Positions 1 to 8,873 of a stretch of DNA of 61,043 bases are shown here, piece by piece; the stretch's first letter is position 1, and each line of letters begins with the position of its first letter. This DNA is from Pseudoxanthomonas dokdonensis. Its GTDB lineage: Bacteria > Pseudomonadota > Gammaproteobacteria > Xanthomonadales > Xanthomonadaceae. The position numbers and the translations under genes are program-made. Under the pieces are notes generated by a model. The model made no database searches. It had not been told where the DNA came from and saw nothing but the letters and a program-made list of their open reading frames with translations. The stretch is from NCBI RefSeq assembly GCF_001431405.1, contig NZ_LDJL01000012.1, positions 1 to 61,043 of the forward strand, read 5' to 3'.

Positions 1-266
1 TGGATGCCGGTAGCGTTGCCGGTGGCAATCAGATCACCGGCCTTCAACGGCCGCCCGCGCTTGGCCGAGCGGGCCAGGGCGAAAGCGAACGCACTACGCA
101 GCCCACCTGGCAAAGTGGTGGCACCGCCCTGACCGACCTGCTGTTCGTCGATGTAGGTGGTGCAGGTGAGCGCGCTGTCTTCGCGCGCGGCCCAGCCAGG
201 GATTTCCTGACCGACGATCAAGCCATTGTTGTTGCCGAAATCCGATACCACCACGCGCGGGCCCAG
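1..266 (-). repeat. Left arm of a perfect 266-bp inverted duplication (broken copy of the hydratase gene)
   Basis: Base x in this stretch is the complement of base 1230-x, and I find no mismatch until position 267. The arm therefore carries, on the minus strand, codons 162-250 of the gene at 481-1323. It has no start of its own: reading upstream in frame gives seven unrelated codons and then a stop at 288-290. It is a gene fragment. Perfect identity and its place at the very end of the sequence make a chimeric contig end as likely as a genuine recent inversion-duplication. Confidence 0.9.
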
Positions 267-395
267 CCAGCCGATGATGTCTCCCCGCTACCAACCTGTC
301 CCGAGCCGCAGCCAGGGCCTGTCGCATCGCGCCTTCAGCGTGCGCCACGGATCCGCATGGACGGCCCTTCGAGTGGACTTTTGATGCACTGCAAA

Positions 396-418
396 TTGCA
401 AATGACACCGGTTTACCA
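396..418 (+). promoter_or_regulatory. Putative LacI-family operator upstream of the hydratase/TRAP genes
   Basis: The core TGACACCGGTTTACCA is preceded by TTGCAAA. Almost the same string (one base shorter) occurs before kduI at 5377-5399. The TGnnAnCGnT pattern is typical of LacI/GalR operators, and a LacI-family gene lies between the two sites at 4278-5339. Control of both genes by that regulator is inferred. Confidence 0.6.
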
Positions 419-480
419 TATACCGGAACTTACTCTGCGCCGCTGTCGGGTGGCGCCATCAGGCTGTAAAGGAGACCGCT

Positions 481-1323
481 TTGAGTAGCGACAACACCGC
501 CATACCCAGTACACCGTCGGACGAAGCGGCGCTGCATGTCATCGCCGAAGCCTTTACCCGGGCGCGTGCGCAGGGCCGGCATCTGGATGCGTTCCCGGCG
601 GAGATTCCCGCCAACCTGGTCAGTGCCTACCGGATCCAGGATGCGGCGATCGAACGCTGGCCGGACCGTGTCGTCGGCTGGAAGGTCGGTTACATCGCCG
701 CCGAGCGCCGTGATGAATCGGCTGATGACCGCCTGCTGGGACCGATCTTCGCCCGTCGCCTGCAGGACGCGCGCAGCGACGGCAACGTGTTTTCGATCTT
801 CGACGGTGGCTTCGGCGCGGTTGAAGCCGAATACGTGATGCGGCTGGACAGCGATGCACCGGCACATCAGCTGGAGTGGACGCCGGAACAGGCCGCCGCA
901 TTGCCCAGCACCCTGTTCATCGGCCTGGAAGTGGCCAGCAGTCCGTTGGCGACCATCAACCAGCTGGGCCCGCGCGTGGTGGTATCGGATTTCGGCAACA
1001 ACAATGGCTTGATCGTCGGTCAGGAAATCCCTGGCTGGGCCGCGCGCGAAGACAGCGCGCTCACCTGCACCACCTACATCGACGAACAGCAGGTCGGTCA
1101 GGGCGGTGCCACCACTTTGCCAGGTGGGCTGCGTAGTGCGTTCGCTTTCGCCCTGGCCCGCTCGGCCAAGCGCGGGCGGCCGTTGAAGGCCGGTGATCTG
1201 ATTGCCACCGGCAACGCCACCGGCATCCACGACATCCTGCCGGGACAACGGGCACGCATTGTCTTCGACGGCTTTGGTGAAATCCTCGCCACCGCGCAGG
1301 CCGCCGTCGCCGACAACGCTTGA
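481..1323 (+). CDS. 2-keto-4-pentenoate hydratase / fumarylacetoacetate hydrolase-family protein
   Basis: The 280-residue protein resembles the MhpD/FAH superfamily, metal-dependent enzymes that hydrate or cleave 2-keto acids. Supporting segments are an N-terminal region with a VVGWKVG-like stretch, an EAEYVM acidic motif near residue 120, and a GDLIATGNATG-type motif near residue 240. The TTG start is chosen because a good ribosome site (AAAGGAG) lies six bases upstream and no in-frame ATG fits. It opens the uronate island, 14 bases before dctP, so it may act on a keto-deoxy sugar acid rather than an aromatic meta-cleavage product; that is inference. Bases 964-1229 are duplicated in inverted form at 1-266. 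Confidence 0.75.
   Translation: MSSDNTAIPSTPSDEAALHVIAEAFTRARAQGRHLDAFPAEIPANLVSAYRIQDAAIERWPDRVVGWKVGYIAAERRDESADDRLLGPIFARRLQDARSDGNVFSIFDGGFGAVEAEYVMRLDSDAPAHQLEWTPEQAAALPSTLFIGLEVASSPLATINQLGPRVVVSDFGNNNGLIVGQEIPGWAAREDSALTCTTYIDEQQVGQGGATTLPGGLRSAFAFALARSAKRGRPLKAGDLIATGNATGIHDILPGQRARIVFDGFGEILATAQAAVADNA
964..1229 (+). repeat. Right arm of the 266-bp inverted duplication (inside the hydratase gene)
   Basis: This is the intact copy lying within the open reading frame; its reverse complement forms bases 1-266. The arms are separated by 697 bases. Confidence 0.9.
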
Positions 1324-1337
1324 AAGGCCAGTGCACG

Positions 1338-2336
1338 ATGATGAACCGACGCAAGTTCCTCGCCAGCGGCATCGCTGCCGGCCTGTCCGCTCCGCTGCTG
1401 TCGCTGCCGGCCTGGGCTGATACCGGCGCGCCGCGGTTGCTGACCGCCACCGACGTACACGTCAGTGATTATCCGACCGTCGAAGCAGTGCGCTGGATCG
1501 GCCAGACCCTGGAGCGCGAGACCCAGGGCCGGCTGAAGATACGTCTTTACCATTCCGGCCAGCTCGGCCGCGAGGCCGAAGCCATCGACATGGCGCGGTA
1601 CGGCGCCATCGACATGACCCGGGTCTACGCCGGCGCACTCAACAATGCGTTTCCGCTGACCCAGGCGCTGTGCCTGCCGTATGTATTCGATTCGGTTGCA
1701 CACATGCGCCGGGCGATGGACAGCGACATCAGCGACGTGGTCCTGCAGAGTTTCCAGCGCCGTGGCCTGGTCGGCCTGGCCATCTATGACTCCGGTGCGC
1801 GCTGCTTCTACAACGCGCGCAAGCCGATTCAGCGGCCCGGCGATCTGCACGGGATGAAAATCCGCGTGCCTGGCTCGGACATCTTCATCGATCTGTTGCG
1901 GGATCTGGGTGCCAATCCGACCCCGCTGTCGTTGGGCGAGACCTTCTCCGGGATGGAGACGCACATGATCGATGGCGCCGAGAACAACCTGCGCAGCTTC
2001 CATTCCAGCCGCCACTTCGAGGCCGCGCGCTACTGGTCCGAAAGCGAGCACTCGTACGCGCCGGACATCCTGTTGATTTCGCAGAAGAGCCTGGAGGCGC
2101 TGGTGCCGGACGACCGTGCCTTGTTGCTGCGTACCGCGCGCCAGTCGGTGCAGGTCATGCGCACCCTGTGGGATGCATCGGAACAGGTCGCGCGCAAAGC
2201 GATCCTCGACTACGGCGTGCAGATCAACGCGGTCGACATGCCGGCCTTCCGCGCCGCAGCCAAACCGCTGCTGGACCAGTATCTGGCACAACCGGACATC
2301 CAGTCCCTTTACCGTCGCATCCGCGACTTCGCCTGA
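1338..2336 (+). CDS. dctP: TRAP transporter substrate-binding protein, DctP type
   Basis: A 332-residue periplasmic solute receptor of a tripartite ATP-independent transporter. The N-terminus has a twin-arginine-like signal (NRRKFLASG followed by a hydrophobic run ending PAWA), so export through Tat is likely. The body has the DctP look: 'GQLGREAEAIDMARYGAIDM' near residue 75 and 'KIRVPGSDIF' near residue 175. Two adjacent ATG codons (1338, 1341) are possible starts; the reading frame extends to a TTG at 1320, but that would add residues before the signal. It is followed directly by the small and large membrane subunits. Substrate unknown; the kdu genes suggest a hexuronate or unsaturated uronate. 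Confidence 0.88.
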   Translation: MMNRRKFLASGIAAGLSAPLLSLPAWADTGAPRLLTATDVHVSDYPTVEAVRWIGQTLERETQGRLKIRLYHSGQLGREAEAIDMARYGAIDMTRVYAGALNNAFPLTQALCLPYVFDSVAHMRRAMDSDISDVVLQSFQRRGLVGLAIYDSGARCFYNARKPIQRPGDLHGMKIRVPGSDIFIDLLRDLGANPTPLSLGETFSGMETHMIDGAENNLRSFHSSRHFEAARYWSESEHSYAPDILLISQKSLEALVPDDRALLLRTARQSVQVMRTLWDASEQVARKAILDYGVQINAVDMPAFRAAAKPLLDQYLAQPDIQSLYRRIRDFA

Positions 2337-2346
2337 GGCAACCGCG

Positions 2347-2868
2347 ATGTCCGAAGACACGACCATTGACCCGCAATCGCCGGCACCGCGCCGGCCAATC
2401 GATCGGCTGTCCGATGCCGCCATCGGTGTCGCCGCCAGTGCGCTGTTCGGCCTGGTAGTGGTCCAGGGCTGGCAGGTGATTGCCCGTTACGTGCTCAATG
2501 ATTCACCGAGTTGGACCGAGCCGGTCACGCTGTTGCTGTTGAGTACCGCGATGAGCCTGGGGGCCGCTTCGGGCGTGCATACGCAACGGCATTTCGGCTT
2601 CTTCCTGCTGGCCGATGCGGCGCCACCGCGGCTGCGCCGGGTACTGTCGGCGCTGACCCCGCTGGTGATCATCGCCATTGGCGCGGTCATTGCATTCTGG
2701 GCGTCACGGCTGCTGGCCGATGGCATCGACATCCGTGTCGCCGGCGCGGCCATGCCGCAGAGCATCAACTACCTGCCGCTGGCGATCGGTGGCGTGCTGA
2801 TGGTGGTGTTCGCGATCAATCAATTGTGGAAGGCGCTCAGCGCAGGCGCCGTCGAAGGGGACCGCTGA
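2347..2868 (+). CDS. dctQ: TRAP transporter small membrane subunit, DctQ type
   Basis: A 173-residue integral membrane protein with four predicted hydrophobic segments. It has the DctQ pattern of an aromatic/acidic patch after the first helix ('SPSWTEPVTLLLL') and a loop with 'HFGFFLLAD'. It starts 10 bases after dctP and ends 3 bases before dctM, so the three are almost certainly co-transcribed. The ATG at 2347 is preferred over longer in-frame starts, which would lie inside dctP. It joins the large subunit to form the sodium-driven translocator. Confidence 0.88.
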   Translation: MSEDTTIDPQSPAPRRPIDRLSDAAIGVAASALFGLVVVQGWQVIARYVLNDSPSWTEPVTLLLLSTAMSLGAASGVHTQRHFGFFLLADAAPPRLRRVLSALTPLVIIAIGAVIAFWASRLLADGIDIRVAGAAMPQSINYLPLAIGGVLMVVFAINQLWKALSAGAVEGDR

Positions 2869-2871
2869 AAC

Positions 2872-4152
2872 ATGGCTATTGCGATTCTGTTTGGTGTGTT
2901 CGTGATGTTGCTGTTGCTGGGCGTGCCGGTGGCGTTCTCGCTGGCGGCCGCTTCGCTGGCAACGCTGCTGTATCTGGACCTGCCTTCGATCGTGATGGTG
3001 CAGCAGATCTCCGCCGGTGCCGGCACCGCATCGCTGATCGCCATCCCATTGTTCATCTTCGCCGGCGAGATCATGCTGCGCGGTGGCATTTCCGAACGCC
3101 TGATCAGCCTGGCCGCGTCGCTGGTCGGGCGCCTGCGCGGTGGGCTTGGCCAGGTCAGCGTGCTGTCTTCGCTGTTCTTCGGCGGTGTTTCCGGTTCGGC
3201 GATTGCCGATGTCTCGGCGGTCGGCGGCACCATGATTCCGCAGATGGTCAAGCGCGGCTATGACCGCGATTTCGCCGTCAATGTCAGCATCACCGCGGCG
3301 CTGGTCGCGCTGCTGGTGCCGCCATCGCACAACCTGATTCTGTTCTCGGCCGCGGCCGGTGGCGGGCTGTCGATTGCCACCCTGTTTGCCGCCGGCATCG
3401 TGCCAGCGCTGCTGATGACGGTGGTGATGATGCTGACCGGCTGGCTGGTGGCACGCAAACGCGGGTACGGGGTCGAACCGTTCCCCGGCTTCCGTGCGGT
3501 GCTGCTGCGCACGGTGTCGGCGCTGCCGGGACTGGGCCTGGTCGGGCTGATTTTCTTCGGCATCCGCGCCGGCATCTTCACCGCGGTCGAAAGCGCGGCC
3601 ATCGCAGTGGTCTATGCGTTGCTGGTGACCGGCGTGCTGTACCGGCAGCTGGGCCTGCGCAACTTCTTCGCCACCATCGCCCACGCCTCGCGCACCACCG
3701 GCGTGATCCTGTTCGTGATCGCGACCGCGGCGGTGTTCGGCTGGCTGCTGGCGTATCTGCAGGTGCCGACGGCCACGGTCGACGCGTTGCAGTCGATCGC
3801 GCACGACAAGACCATGGTGCTGCTGCTGATCATCCTTGCCTTGCTGGTGCTGGGCACCTTCATGGACCTGGCGCCGATGATCCTGATCTGCACGCCGATC
3901 TTCCTGCCAGTGGCCAAGGCCTACGGCATCGACCCGATCCACTTCGGGCTGGTGCTGGTGCTGACCGGTGGTATCGGCCTGGTGACCCCGCCGGTGGGCT
4001 CGGTGCTGTTCATCGGTACCGCCATCGGCAAGATCAGCATTGGTGAGTGCATGCGTACCATCTGGCCATTCTGGCTGGCCGCGCTGGCGGTGCTGATGGT
4101 GGTGGCGTTCTTCCCGCAGATGTCGCTGTGGTTGCCGGCGATGATGAAATGA
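2872..4152 (+). CDS. dctM: TRAP transporter large permease subunit, DctM type
   Basis: A 426-residue, very hydrophobic protein of normal length for DctM, with about twelve membrane segments. Family segments visible are 'IPLFIFAGEIM' near residue 60, 'GGVSGSAIADVSAVGG' near residue 103 and 'GLVTPPVGSVLF' near residue 370. It forms the transport channel with DctQ and takes substrate from DctP. It ends the transporter operon, 125 bases before the LacI-family gene on the same strand. Confidence 0.92.
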   Translation: MAIAILFGVFVMLLLLGVPVAFSLAAASLATLLYLDLPSIVMVQQISAGAGTASLIAIPLFIFAGEIMLRGGISERLISLAASLVGRLRGGLGQVSVLSSLFFGGVSGSAIADVSAVGGTMIPQMVKRGYDRDFAVNVSITAALVALLVPPSHNLILFSAAAGGGLSIATLFAAGIVPALLMTVVMMLTGWLVARKRGYGVEPFPGFRAVLLRTVSALPGLGLVGLIFFGIRAGIFTAVESAAIAVVYALLVTGVLYRQLGLRNFFATIAHASRTTGVILFVIATAAVFGWLLAYLQVPTATVDALQSIAHDKTMVLLLIILALLVLGTFMDLAPMILICTPIFLPVAKAYGIDPIHFGLVLVLTGGIGLVTPPVGSVLFIGTAIGKISIGECMRTIWPFWLAALAVLMVVAFFPQMSLWLPAMMK

Positions 4153-4277
4153 TCCGGCCGCCATCCGCAGGCCAGCGCCGTCCCCACCCGGCCGGCCTGG
4201 CCGCCGGCGCGGCGGTTCCGGCGTTTTAACCACAACCCGTTAGAATCATCCCCAGTCCTTCCATCGCACGGAACGCC

Positions 4278-5339
4278 ATGACCAGCCGCAGCAAACCCGA
4301 CGCCCCGTCCGCCCGGCCCGCCATGGGCAAGGCGGCCACCATCAACGACATCGCGCGGCTGTCGGGCGTGTCGAAGAAGACCGTGTCGCGGATCATCAAC
4401 AACTCGCCGCTGGTGCGCAAAGACACCCGCGACAAGGTCGAGGCATTGATGCGTGAAGTCGGCTACGTGCCCGACCCGATGGCGCGCGGGCTGGCGTTCC
4501 GCCGCTCGTTCCTGATCGGCATGGTCTATGACAACCCGACCGCGCAGTACATCGTCAACATGCAGTACGGTGCGCTGGACGCGCTGCGTGATTCGGGTTT
4601 CGAGCTGGTCGTGCATCCATGCGACAGCCGCAGCCCCGGTTACATCGATGGCGTGCGTCGCTTCGTGCAGCAGCAGAAACTGCATGGGGTGATGCTGATT
4701 CCACGTGCATCCGAGGATCAGGCGCTGGCCGACATGCTGGCCGATATCGGCTGCCGCTACACCCGCATCGCCTCGGTGGCGATGGACGAGCCAGCACGGA
4801 TGGTGGTGACCCATGACCGCAACGGTGCCGCCGAGGCGGCCGAATACCTGCTGTCGCTGGGTCATACCGATATTGCCCTGATCACCGGTCCCAATGCCTA
4901 TCGCTCGGCGCACGAGCGCACCGCCGGGTTCCTTGAAGCGCTGGCCGCGCGCGGCATCGAGCTGCCGAAGTCGCGCATCGTCGAAGCTGGCTACACCTTC
5001 GAATCGGGCGTGCTGGCCGCCGAAGCGCTACTGGCCGGCAAGCGGCGACCCACCGCGATTTTCACCGGTAACGACGAAATGGCCGCCGGTGTCTACAAGG
5101 TCGCGCTGCGCGCCGGCATCAGCATTCCGCGCCAGTTGTCGATCATCGGCTTTGACGACAGCCCGTTGGCATCACGGTTGTGGCCGTCGCTGACCTCGGT
5201 GCGCCGCCACACCCGCGACACCGGCCGGATCGCCGCCGAAATGCTGATCCAGCACCAGGACAACAGCGCTGCGCTGTCGGCCGCCAGCATCCGCCCGCAC
5301 CTGATCATCCGCGATTCCTGCCAGCCACCCGAAGCCTGA
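4278..5339 (+). CDS. LacI-family transcriptional regulator of the uronate island
   Basis: A 353-residue DNA-binding repressor. The helix-turn-helix and hinge are clear near residues 20-75 ('TINDIARLSGVSKKTVSRIINNS'-type, written in part), followed by a periplasmic-binding-protein-like sensor domain ending in the usual 'IIGFDDSPLASRLWPSLTSV' region. A short N-terminal extension precedes the HTH. Its gene lies between the TRAP genes and kduI, and matching operator-like sites stand before both. It probably senses a pathway sugar acid and represses import and catabolism; the ligand is inferred from context only. Confidence 0.9.
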   Translation: MTSRSKPDAPSARPAMGKAATINDIARLSGVSKKTVSRIINNSPLVRKDTRDKVEALMREVGYVPDPMARGLAFRRSFLIGMVYDNPTAQYIVNMQYGALDALRDSGFELVVHPCDSRSPGYIDGVRRFVQQQKLHGVMLIPRASEDQALADMLADIGCRYTRIASVAMDEPARMVVTHDRNGAAEAAEYLLSLGHTDIALITGPNAYRSAHERTAGFLEALAARGIELPKSRIVEAGYTFESGVLAAEALLAGKRRPTAIFTGNDEMAAGVYKVALRAGISIPRQLSIIGFDDSPLASRLWPSLTSVRRHTRDTGRIAAEMLIQHQDNSAALSAASIRPHLIIRDSCQPPEA

Positions 5340-5376
5340 CCGGCCCCGTCACAGCGGCCTGCCAGGTTTCATTGCA

Positions 5377-5399
5377 TTGCAAAATGACACCGGTTACCA
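5377..5399 (+). promoter_or_regulatory. Putative LacI-family operator upstream of kduI
   Basis: The string TTGCAAAATGACACCGGTTACCA lies about 77 bases before the kduI ATG and matches the site at 396-418 except for one missing base. It sits just past the LacI-family gene and is likely one of its targets. Confidence 0.6.
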
Positions 5400-5475
5400 G
5401 ACAACCTAGAATGGGCAGCAATCCATCCTCTCCCGCGCCCTGAAACCCGCGCCATCCAGACCACGGAGCAACGCC

Positions 5476-6324
5476 ATGTACTGCAAGACCTACCATGCCA
5501 CCCATCCGGACATGATGGACGGTGCCAGCAACGACCAGTTGCGCGACCGCTACCTGATGACCGGCCTGTTTGTTGCCGACAGCGTGCAGCTGAACTACTC
5601 GCACAACGAGCGCTTCGTCATCGGCGGTGCCGCGCCGGTCGCCAAGGCCGTGCAGCTGCCGCGCCAGACCGAGCCGGCCTCGGCCGCCGGCAAGCCGTTC
5701 CTGGAACGGCGCGAACTGGGCGTCATCAATGTCGGTGGCGGCAGCGGCAAGGTCACCGTTGACGGCACGGTGTACGAGCTCGGTCCGAAAGATGGCCTGT
5801 ACGTGGCCATGGGCAGCGAGGAGGTCAGCTTTGCCTCCGACGACGCCGGCAACCCGGCCAGGTACTACCTGACTTCGACCCCGGCCCATGCCCGCTTCGA
5901 AACCAAGCGGCTGGCGATTGCCGATGCAGTGGCGCTGGAACGCGGCTCGCTGGAAACCAGCAACGAGCGCACCATCTACCAGTACATCGTGCCGGCCACC
6001 TGCCAGTCCTCGCAGCTGCTGCTGGGCCTGACCGTGCTCAAGACCGGCAGCGTCTGGAACACCATGCCGCCACACCTGCATGACCGCCGCTCGGAGGTGT
6101 ATTTCTACTTCGATCTGGGCGAGAACGATCGCATCTACCACTTCATGGGCGAACCCGACGCACAGCGCCACATCGTGGTCGCCGATGGCGAAGCGGTGGT
6201 GTCGCCGCCGTGGTCGATCCACATGGGGTCCGGGACCAGCAACTACTGCTTCATCTGGGCGATGGGCGGTGAAAACCTCGACTACACCGACATGAACGTG
6301 CTGGACATCTGCCAGCTCAAGTAA
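5476..6324 (+). CDS. kduI: 5-dehydro-4-deoxy-D-glucuronate isomerase
   Basis: A 282-residue cupin-fold enzyme that isomerises 5-keto-4-deoxyuronate (from unsaturated galacturonides) to 2,5-diketo-3-deoxygluconate. Metal ligands expected from the E. coli enzyme are present: His200 and His202 ('PPHLHDRR'), Glu207 and His249 ('WSIHMG'). The family N-terminus with 'MTGLFVAD' and 'Y' 'H' 'NERF' motifs is also there. A ribosome site (ACGGAGC) precedes the ATG. kduD follows after 60 bases, giving two consecutive pathway steps. Confidence 0.95.
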   Translation: MYCKTYHATHPDMMDGASNDQLRDRYLMTGLFVADSVQLNYSHNERFVIGGAAPVAKAVQLPRQTEPASAAGKPFLERRELGVINVGGGSGKVTVDGTVYELGPKDGLYVAMGSEEVSFASDDAGNPARYYLTSTPAHARFETKRLAIADAVALERGSLETSNERTIYQYIVPATCQSSQLLLGLTVLKTGSVWNTMPPHLHDRRSEVYFYFDLGENDRIYHFMGEPDAQRHIVVADGEAVVSPPWSIHMGSGTSNYCFIWAMGGENLDYTDMNVLDICQLK

Positions 6325-6384
6325 CCCCGCGTCGGCCCGGCCGGCATCCCGAACACACGCAAGGCATCCAACCGAGGAACATAC

Positions 6385-7143
6385 ATGGCAAACAATCCAT
6401 TCAGTCTGGAAGGCAAAGTCGCACTGGTCACGGGTGCCAACACCGGTCTGGGCCAGGGCATCGCGCTGGCACTGGCCGCCGCCGGTGCCGACGTCGCGGC
6501 CGCCGGTATTGTTGAGGCTGCCGAAACCGCGGAAAAAGTCACCGCGCTGGGCCGTCGCTTCATCAACATCGAAGCCAACCTGATCAGCGTCGAGCCGGTC
6601 GAACGCATCGTCGCCGAAACCATCAAGGGCCTGGGCGGGCTCGACATCCTGGTCAACAACGCCGGCCTCATCCGTCGCGCCGACGCGGTCGAGTTCAGCG
6701 AAAAGGACTGGGACGACGTGATGAACGTCAATATCAAGGGCGCCTTCTTCATGTCGCAGGCAGCCGGCAAGCACTTCATCGGCCAGGGCCGCGGCAAGAT
6801 CATCAACATCGCCTCGATGCTGTCGTTCCAGGGCGGCATCCGGGTGCCGTCGTACACCGCCAGCAAGTCCGGCATCGCCGGCATCACCCGTCTGCTGGCC
6901 AACGAATGGGCTGACAAGGGCATCAACATCAATGCCATCGCGCCGGGTTACATGGCCACCGACAACACCGCCCAGCTGCGGGCCGACGAGCAGCGCAGCA
7001 AGGCGATCCTGGATCGCATCCCGGCCGGACGCTGGGGCGAGCCGTCGGACCTGGGCGGTACCGCGGTGTTCCTGGCTTCGCCGGCATCGGACTACGTCAA
7101 TGGCGCGATCATCCCGGTCGATGGCGGCTGGCTGGCACGTTGA
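6385..7143 (+). CDS. kduD: 2-dehydro-3-deoxy-D-gluconate 5-dehydrogenase (KduD)
   Basis: A 252-residue short-chain dehydrogenase that reduces 2,5-diketo-3-deoxygluconate to 2-keto-3-deoxygluconate with NAD(P)H. The cofactor motif TGANTGLGQGIA lies near residue 16, NNAG near residue 91, and the catalytic YTASK near residue 156 after an IASMLSFQGG serine segment. The C-terminus 'GAIIPVDGGWLAR' is typical. It sits between kduI and the esterase-cupin gene, whose start follows its stop by one base. Name based on the strong KduD pattern and context. Confidence 0.93.
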   Translation: MANNPFSLEGKVALVTGANTGLGQGIALALAAAGADVAAAGIVEAAETAEKVTALGRRFINIEANLISVEPVERIVAETIKGLGGLDILVNNAGLIRRADAVEFSEKDWDDVMNVNIKGAFFMSQAAGKHFIGQGRGKIINIASMLSFQGGIRVPSYTASKSGIAGITRLLANEWADKGININAIAPGYMATDNTAQLRADEQRSKAILDRIPAGRWGEPSDLGGTAVFLASPASDYVNGAIIPVDGGWLAR

Positions 7144-7144
7144 G

Positions 7145-8266
7145 ATGAGCCGGCCCGTCTTCGCGCTGCTGCTGATGCTGTCGGCGGCGGCGGCGCTGGC
7201 GGGCCCGCGGCAGGTGTTCATCGCTGGCGATTCCACCGCCAGCGAGTACGGTCCCGAGCGCGCCCCGCGCGAAGGCTGGGGCATGCAGCTGCAGAGTTTC
7301 CTGGCGGCGGACCGCTATCAGGTGCGCAACCTGGCCAGGAGCGGCCGCAGCGCGCGCAGTTTCATCGAAGAAGGCTGGATCGACGGCATCACCAGCGAAA
7401 TCGGCGCTGGCGACGTGCTGCTGATCCAGTTCGGCCACAACGATGAAAAGATCGAGGACCCCAGCCGTTACAACGATCCGGCGGTCGCGTTTCCGCGCTG
7501 GTTGAGCCGCTATGTCGAACTGGCGCGCCAGCATAATGCCACCCCGATCCTTGTCACCCCGCTGGCACGGCGCAAGTTCGATCACGGCCAACTGCTGGAT
7601 ACCCATGGCCTGTACACCCAAGCCGTACGTCAACTGGCGCAGGCCGAACAAGTCGCCTTGATCGATCTGAATGCCAGCAGCAGCGACTGGCTGCGGGCAT
7701 TGGGTGATGAGGCTTCACGCGATTACTTCATGCACGTGCCGGCACAGGCGCTGCAGGACGACACCCATCTGCAGCAGCGCGGCGCAGTGGCCGTGGCCTG
7801 CCTGGTGGTGCGCGGCTGGCTGGCGCTGGACCCCGGACTGCAGGCCAGTCTGGTCCGCGACAGCGATTGCGGTGCGCCGGCCACTGCTGCCAGCGACCTG
7901 CGGCAACAGCCCCATCCGTCGGCGCTCGTGCATGAACGCGACATTCCGGTGCAGCAGGTCGGCCCGCATGGCGGTGCCGGCAGCACCACCGCCTATCCCT
8001 TCTTCGCCGATGCGCCGGCGCTGGGTTTCCAGTTCCGCAAGCGCGTGCTGCACAAAGGTGCCGGCATCGGCCTGCACCCGCACCACAAGGACGAGATCTA
8101 TTACGTATTGGCCGGGCGCGGCAAATACATCATCGATGGCCAGGTCCACCCGGTCGCCGCCGGTGATGCCATGCTGACCCGGCCCGGCAGCAGCCATGCT
8201 ATCCAGCAGGACGGTGACGAGGATCTGGCGCTGCTGATCATGTACCAGAACACGCCCAAGCCGTAG
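7145..8266 (+). CDS. Exported SGNH (rhamnogalacturonan acetylesterase-like) hydrolase fused to a cupin domain
   Basis: A 373-residue two-domain protein. A signal peptide (about residues 1-19) leads into an SGNH hydrolase with all blocks of the rhamnogalacturonan acetylesterase family: GDSTAS near residue 27, a glycine block 'LARSGRSA', GHND near 98, and D-T-H-L near 210. From about residue 255 a complete cupin follows: 'HPHHKDE' (motif 1 metal ligands) and 'GDAMLTRPGSSH' (motif 2). It starts one base after kduD and ends the island. The esterase part would remove acetyl groups from pectin backbone fragments; the cupin could bind or isomerise a uronate product. The fusion is unusual but the frame is open and clean throughout. 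Confidence 0.85.
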   Translation: MSRPVFALLLMLSAAAALAGPRQVFIAGDSTASEYGPERAPREGWGMQLQSFLAADRYQVRNLARSGRSARSFIEEGWIDGITSEIGAGDVLLIQFGHNDEKIEDPSRYNDPAVAFPRWLSRYVELARQHNATPILVTPLARRKFDHGQLLDTHGLYTQAVRQLAQAEQVALIDLNASSSDWLRALGDEASRDYFMHVPAQALQDDTHLQQRGAVAVACLVVRGWLALDPGLQASLVRDSDCGAPATAASDLRQQPHPSALVHERDIPVQQVGPHGGAGSTTAYPFFADAPALGFQFRKRVLHKGAGIGLHPHHKDEIYYVLAGRGKYIIDGQVHPVAAGDAMLTRPGSSHAIQQDGDEDLALLIMYQNTPKP

Positions 8267-8282
8267 CGGCTGCCGCTGCGGG

Positions 8283-8792
8283 CTAGCCGGGATTGGCGTC
8301 GGCCGGTTGCGGTCGCGCCCAGCGCTGGTAGCTGTCGCCGATGCCCTGGCGCAGGCGCCGGTACGGCGCCGAATCCGGTTCGACGCCAAAACGCCGGGCC
8401 ACGCCCAGCCAGCCCTGCTGGTGATCACGCGACCACTCACGCACCACCGCACGGCAAGGCTGGCCGACGACACGGGCCAGCGCACAGGCCATGTAGACAT
8501 TGCCCGCCGACCAGCCCGGCTGTTCCAGCATCGCCACCACATACGCGCGCGGCACGCTGTAGTAGCGCGAGACTTCATCGGCGAAGCTGGCCGGATAGCG
8601 CTCGGCGTACAGATTGATATCGGCCAGACGTACATCGACCCAAGGGTCGCCGGCGCTCGGCCATGGCGCCGGCGTCGGCGCGGCGGCAACCGCCTCTGCC
8701 TGCCCACCCTGCCCGGCCTCGCCGTCCTGGCGGGCAGCAGCGATCGCCGGCAGCGCCAGGGCGAGCGCTGCGGCCAGCCACAGAGGCTTCAT
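8283..8792 (-). CDS. Exported hypothetical protein
   Basis: A 169-residue protein with a signal peptide (MKPLWLAAALALALPAIAAA), a low-complexity Ala/Gly/Gln linker to about residue 45, and a conserved-looking folded part with Trp and Tyr ('DPWVDVRLADINLYAERYPASF', 'HQQGWLGVARRFG', written in pieces). The ATG at 8792 is chosen because it starts the signal peptide; an in-frame ATG 33 bases upstream would bury it. It converges on the esterase-cupin gene. I do not recognise a function; a periplasmic location is likely. Confidence 0.7.
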   Translation of the reverse strand: MKPLWLAAALALALPAIAAARQDGEAGQGGQAEAVAAAPTPAPWPSAGDPWVDVRLADINLYAERYPASFADEVSRYYSVPRAYVVAMLEQPGWSAGNVYMACALARVVGQPCRAVVREWSRDHQQGWLGVARRFGVEPDSAPYRRLRQGIGDSYQRWARPQPADANPG

Positions 8793-8873
8793 ACGAAAAA
8801 TGGGCGACACATACATGCCGCCCATTCTGCCATGTGATGGCGCCGCAACCAGCCGCCACTGCGTTCGCGTCGG

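Noticed and set aside
94..408. Open frame on the minus strand at the window start
   Set aside because: Its second half is the inverted copy of a shadow frame of the hydratase gene; no ribosome site or family match.
2704..4233. Long minus-strand frame opposite dctM
   Set aside because: Gln/His/Arg-rich by-product of a high-GC membrane-protein gene; no domains.
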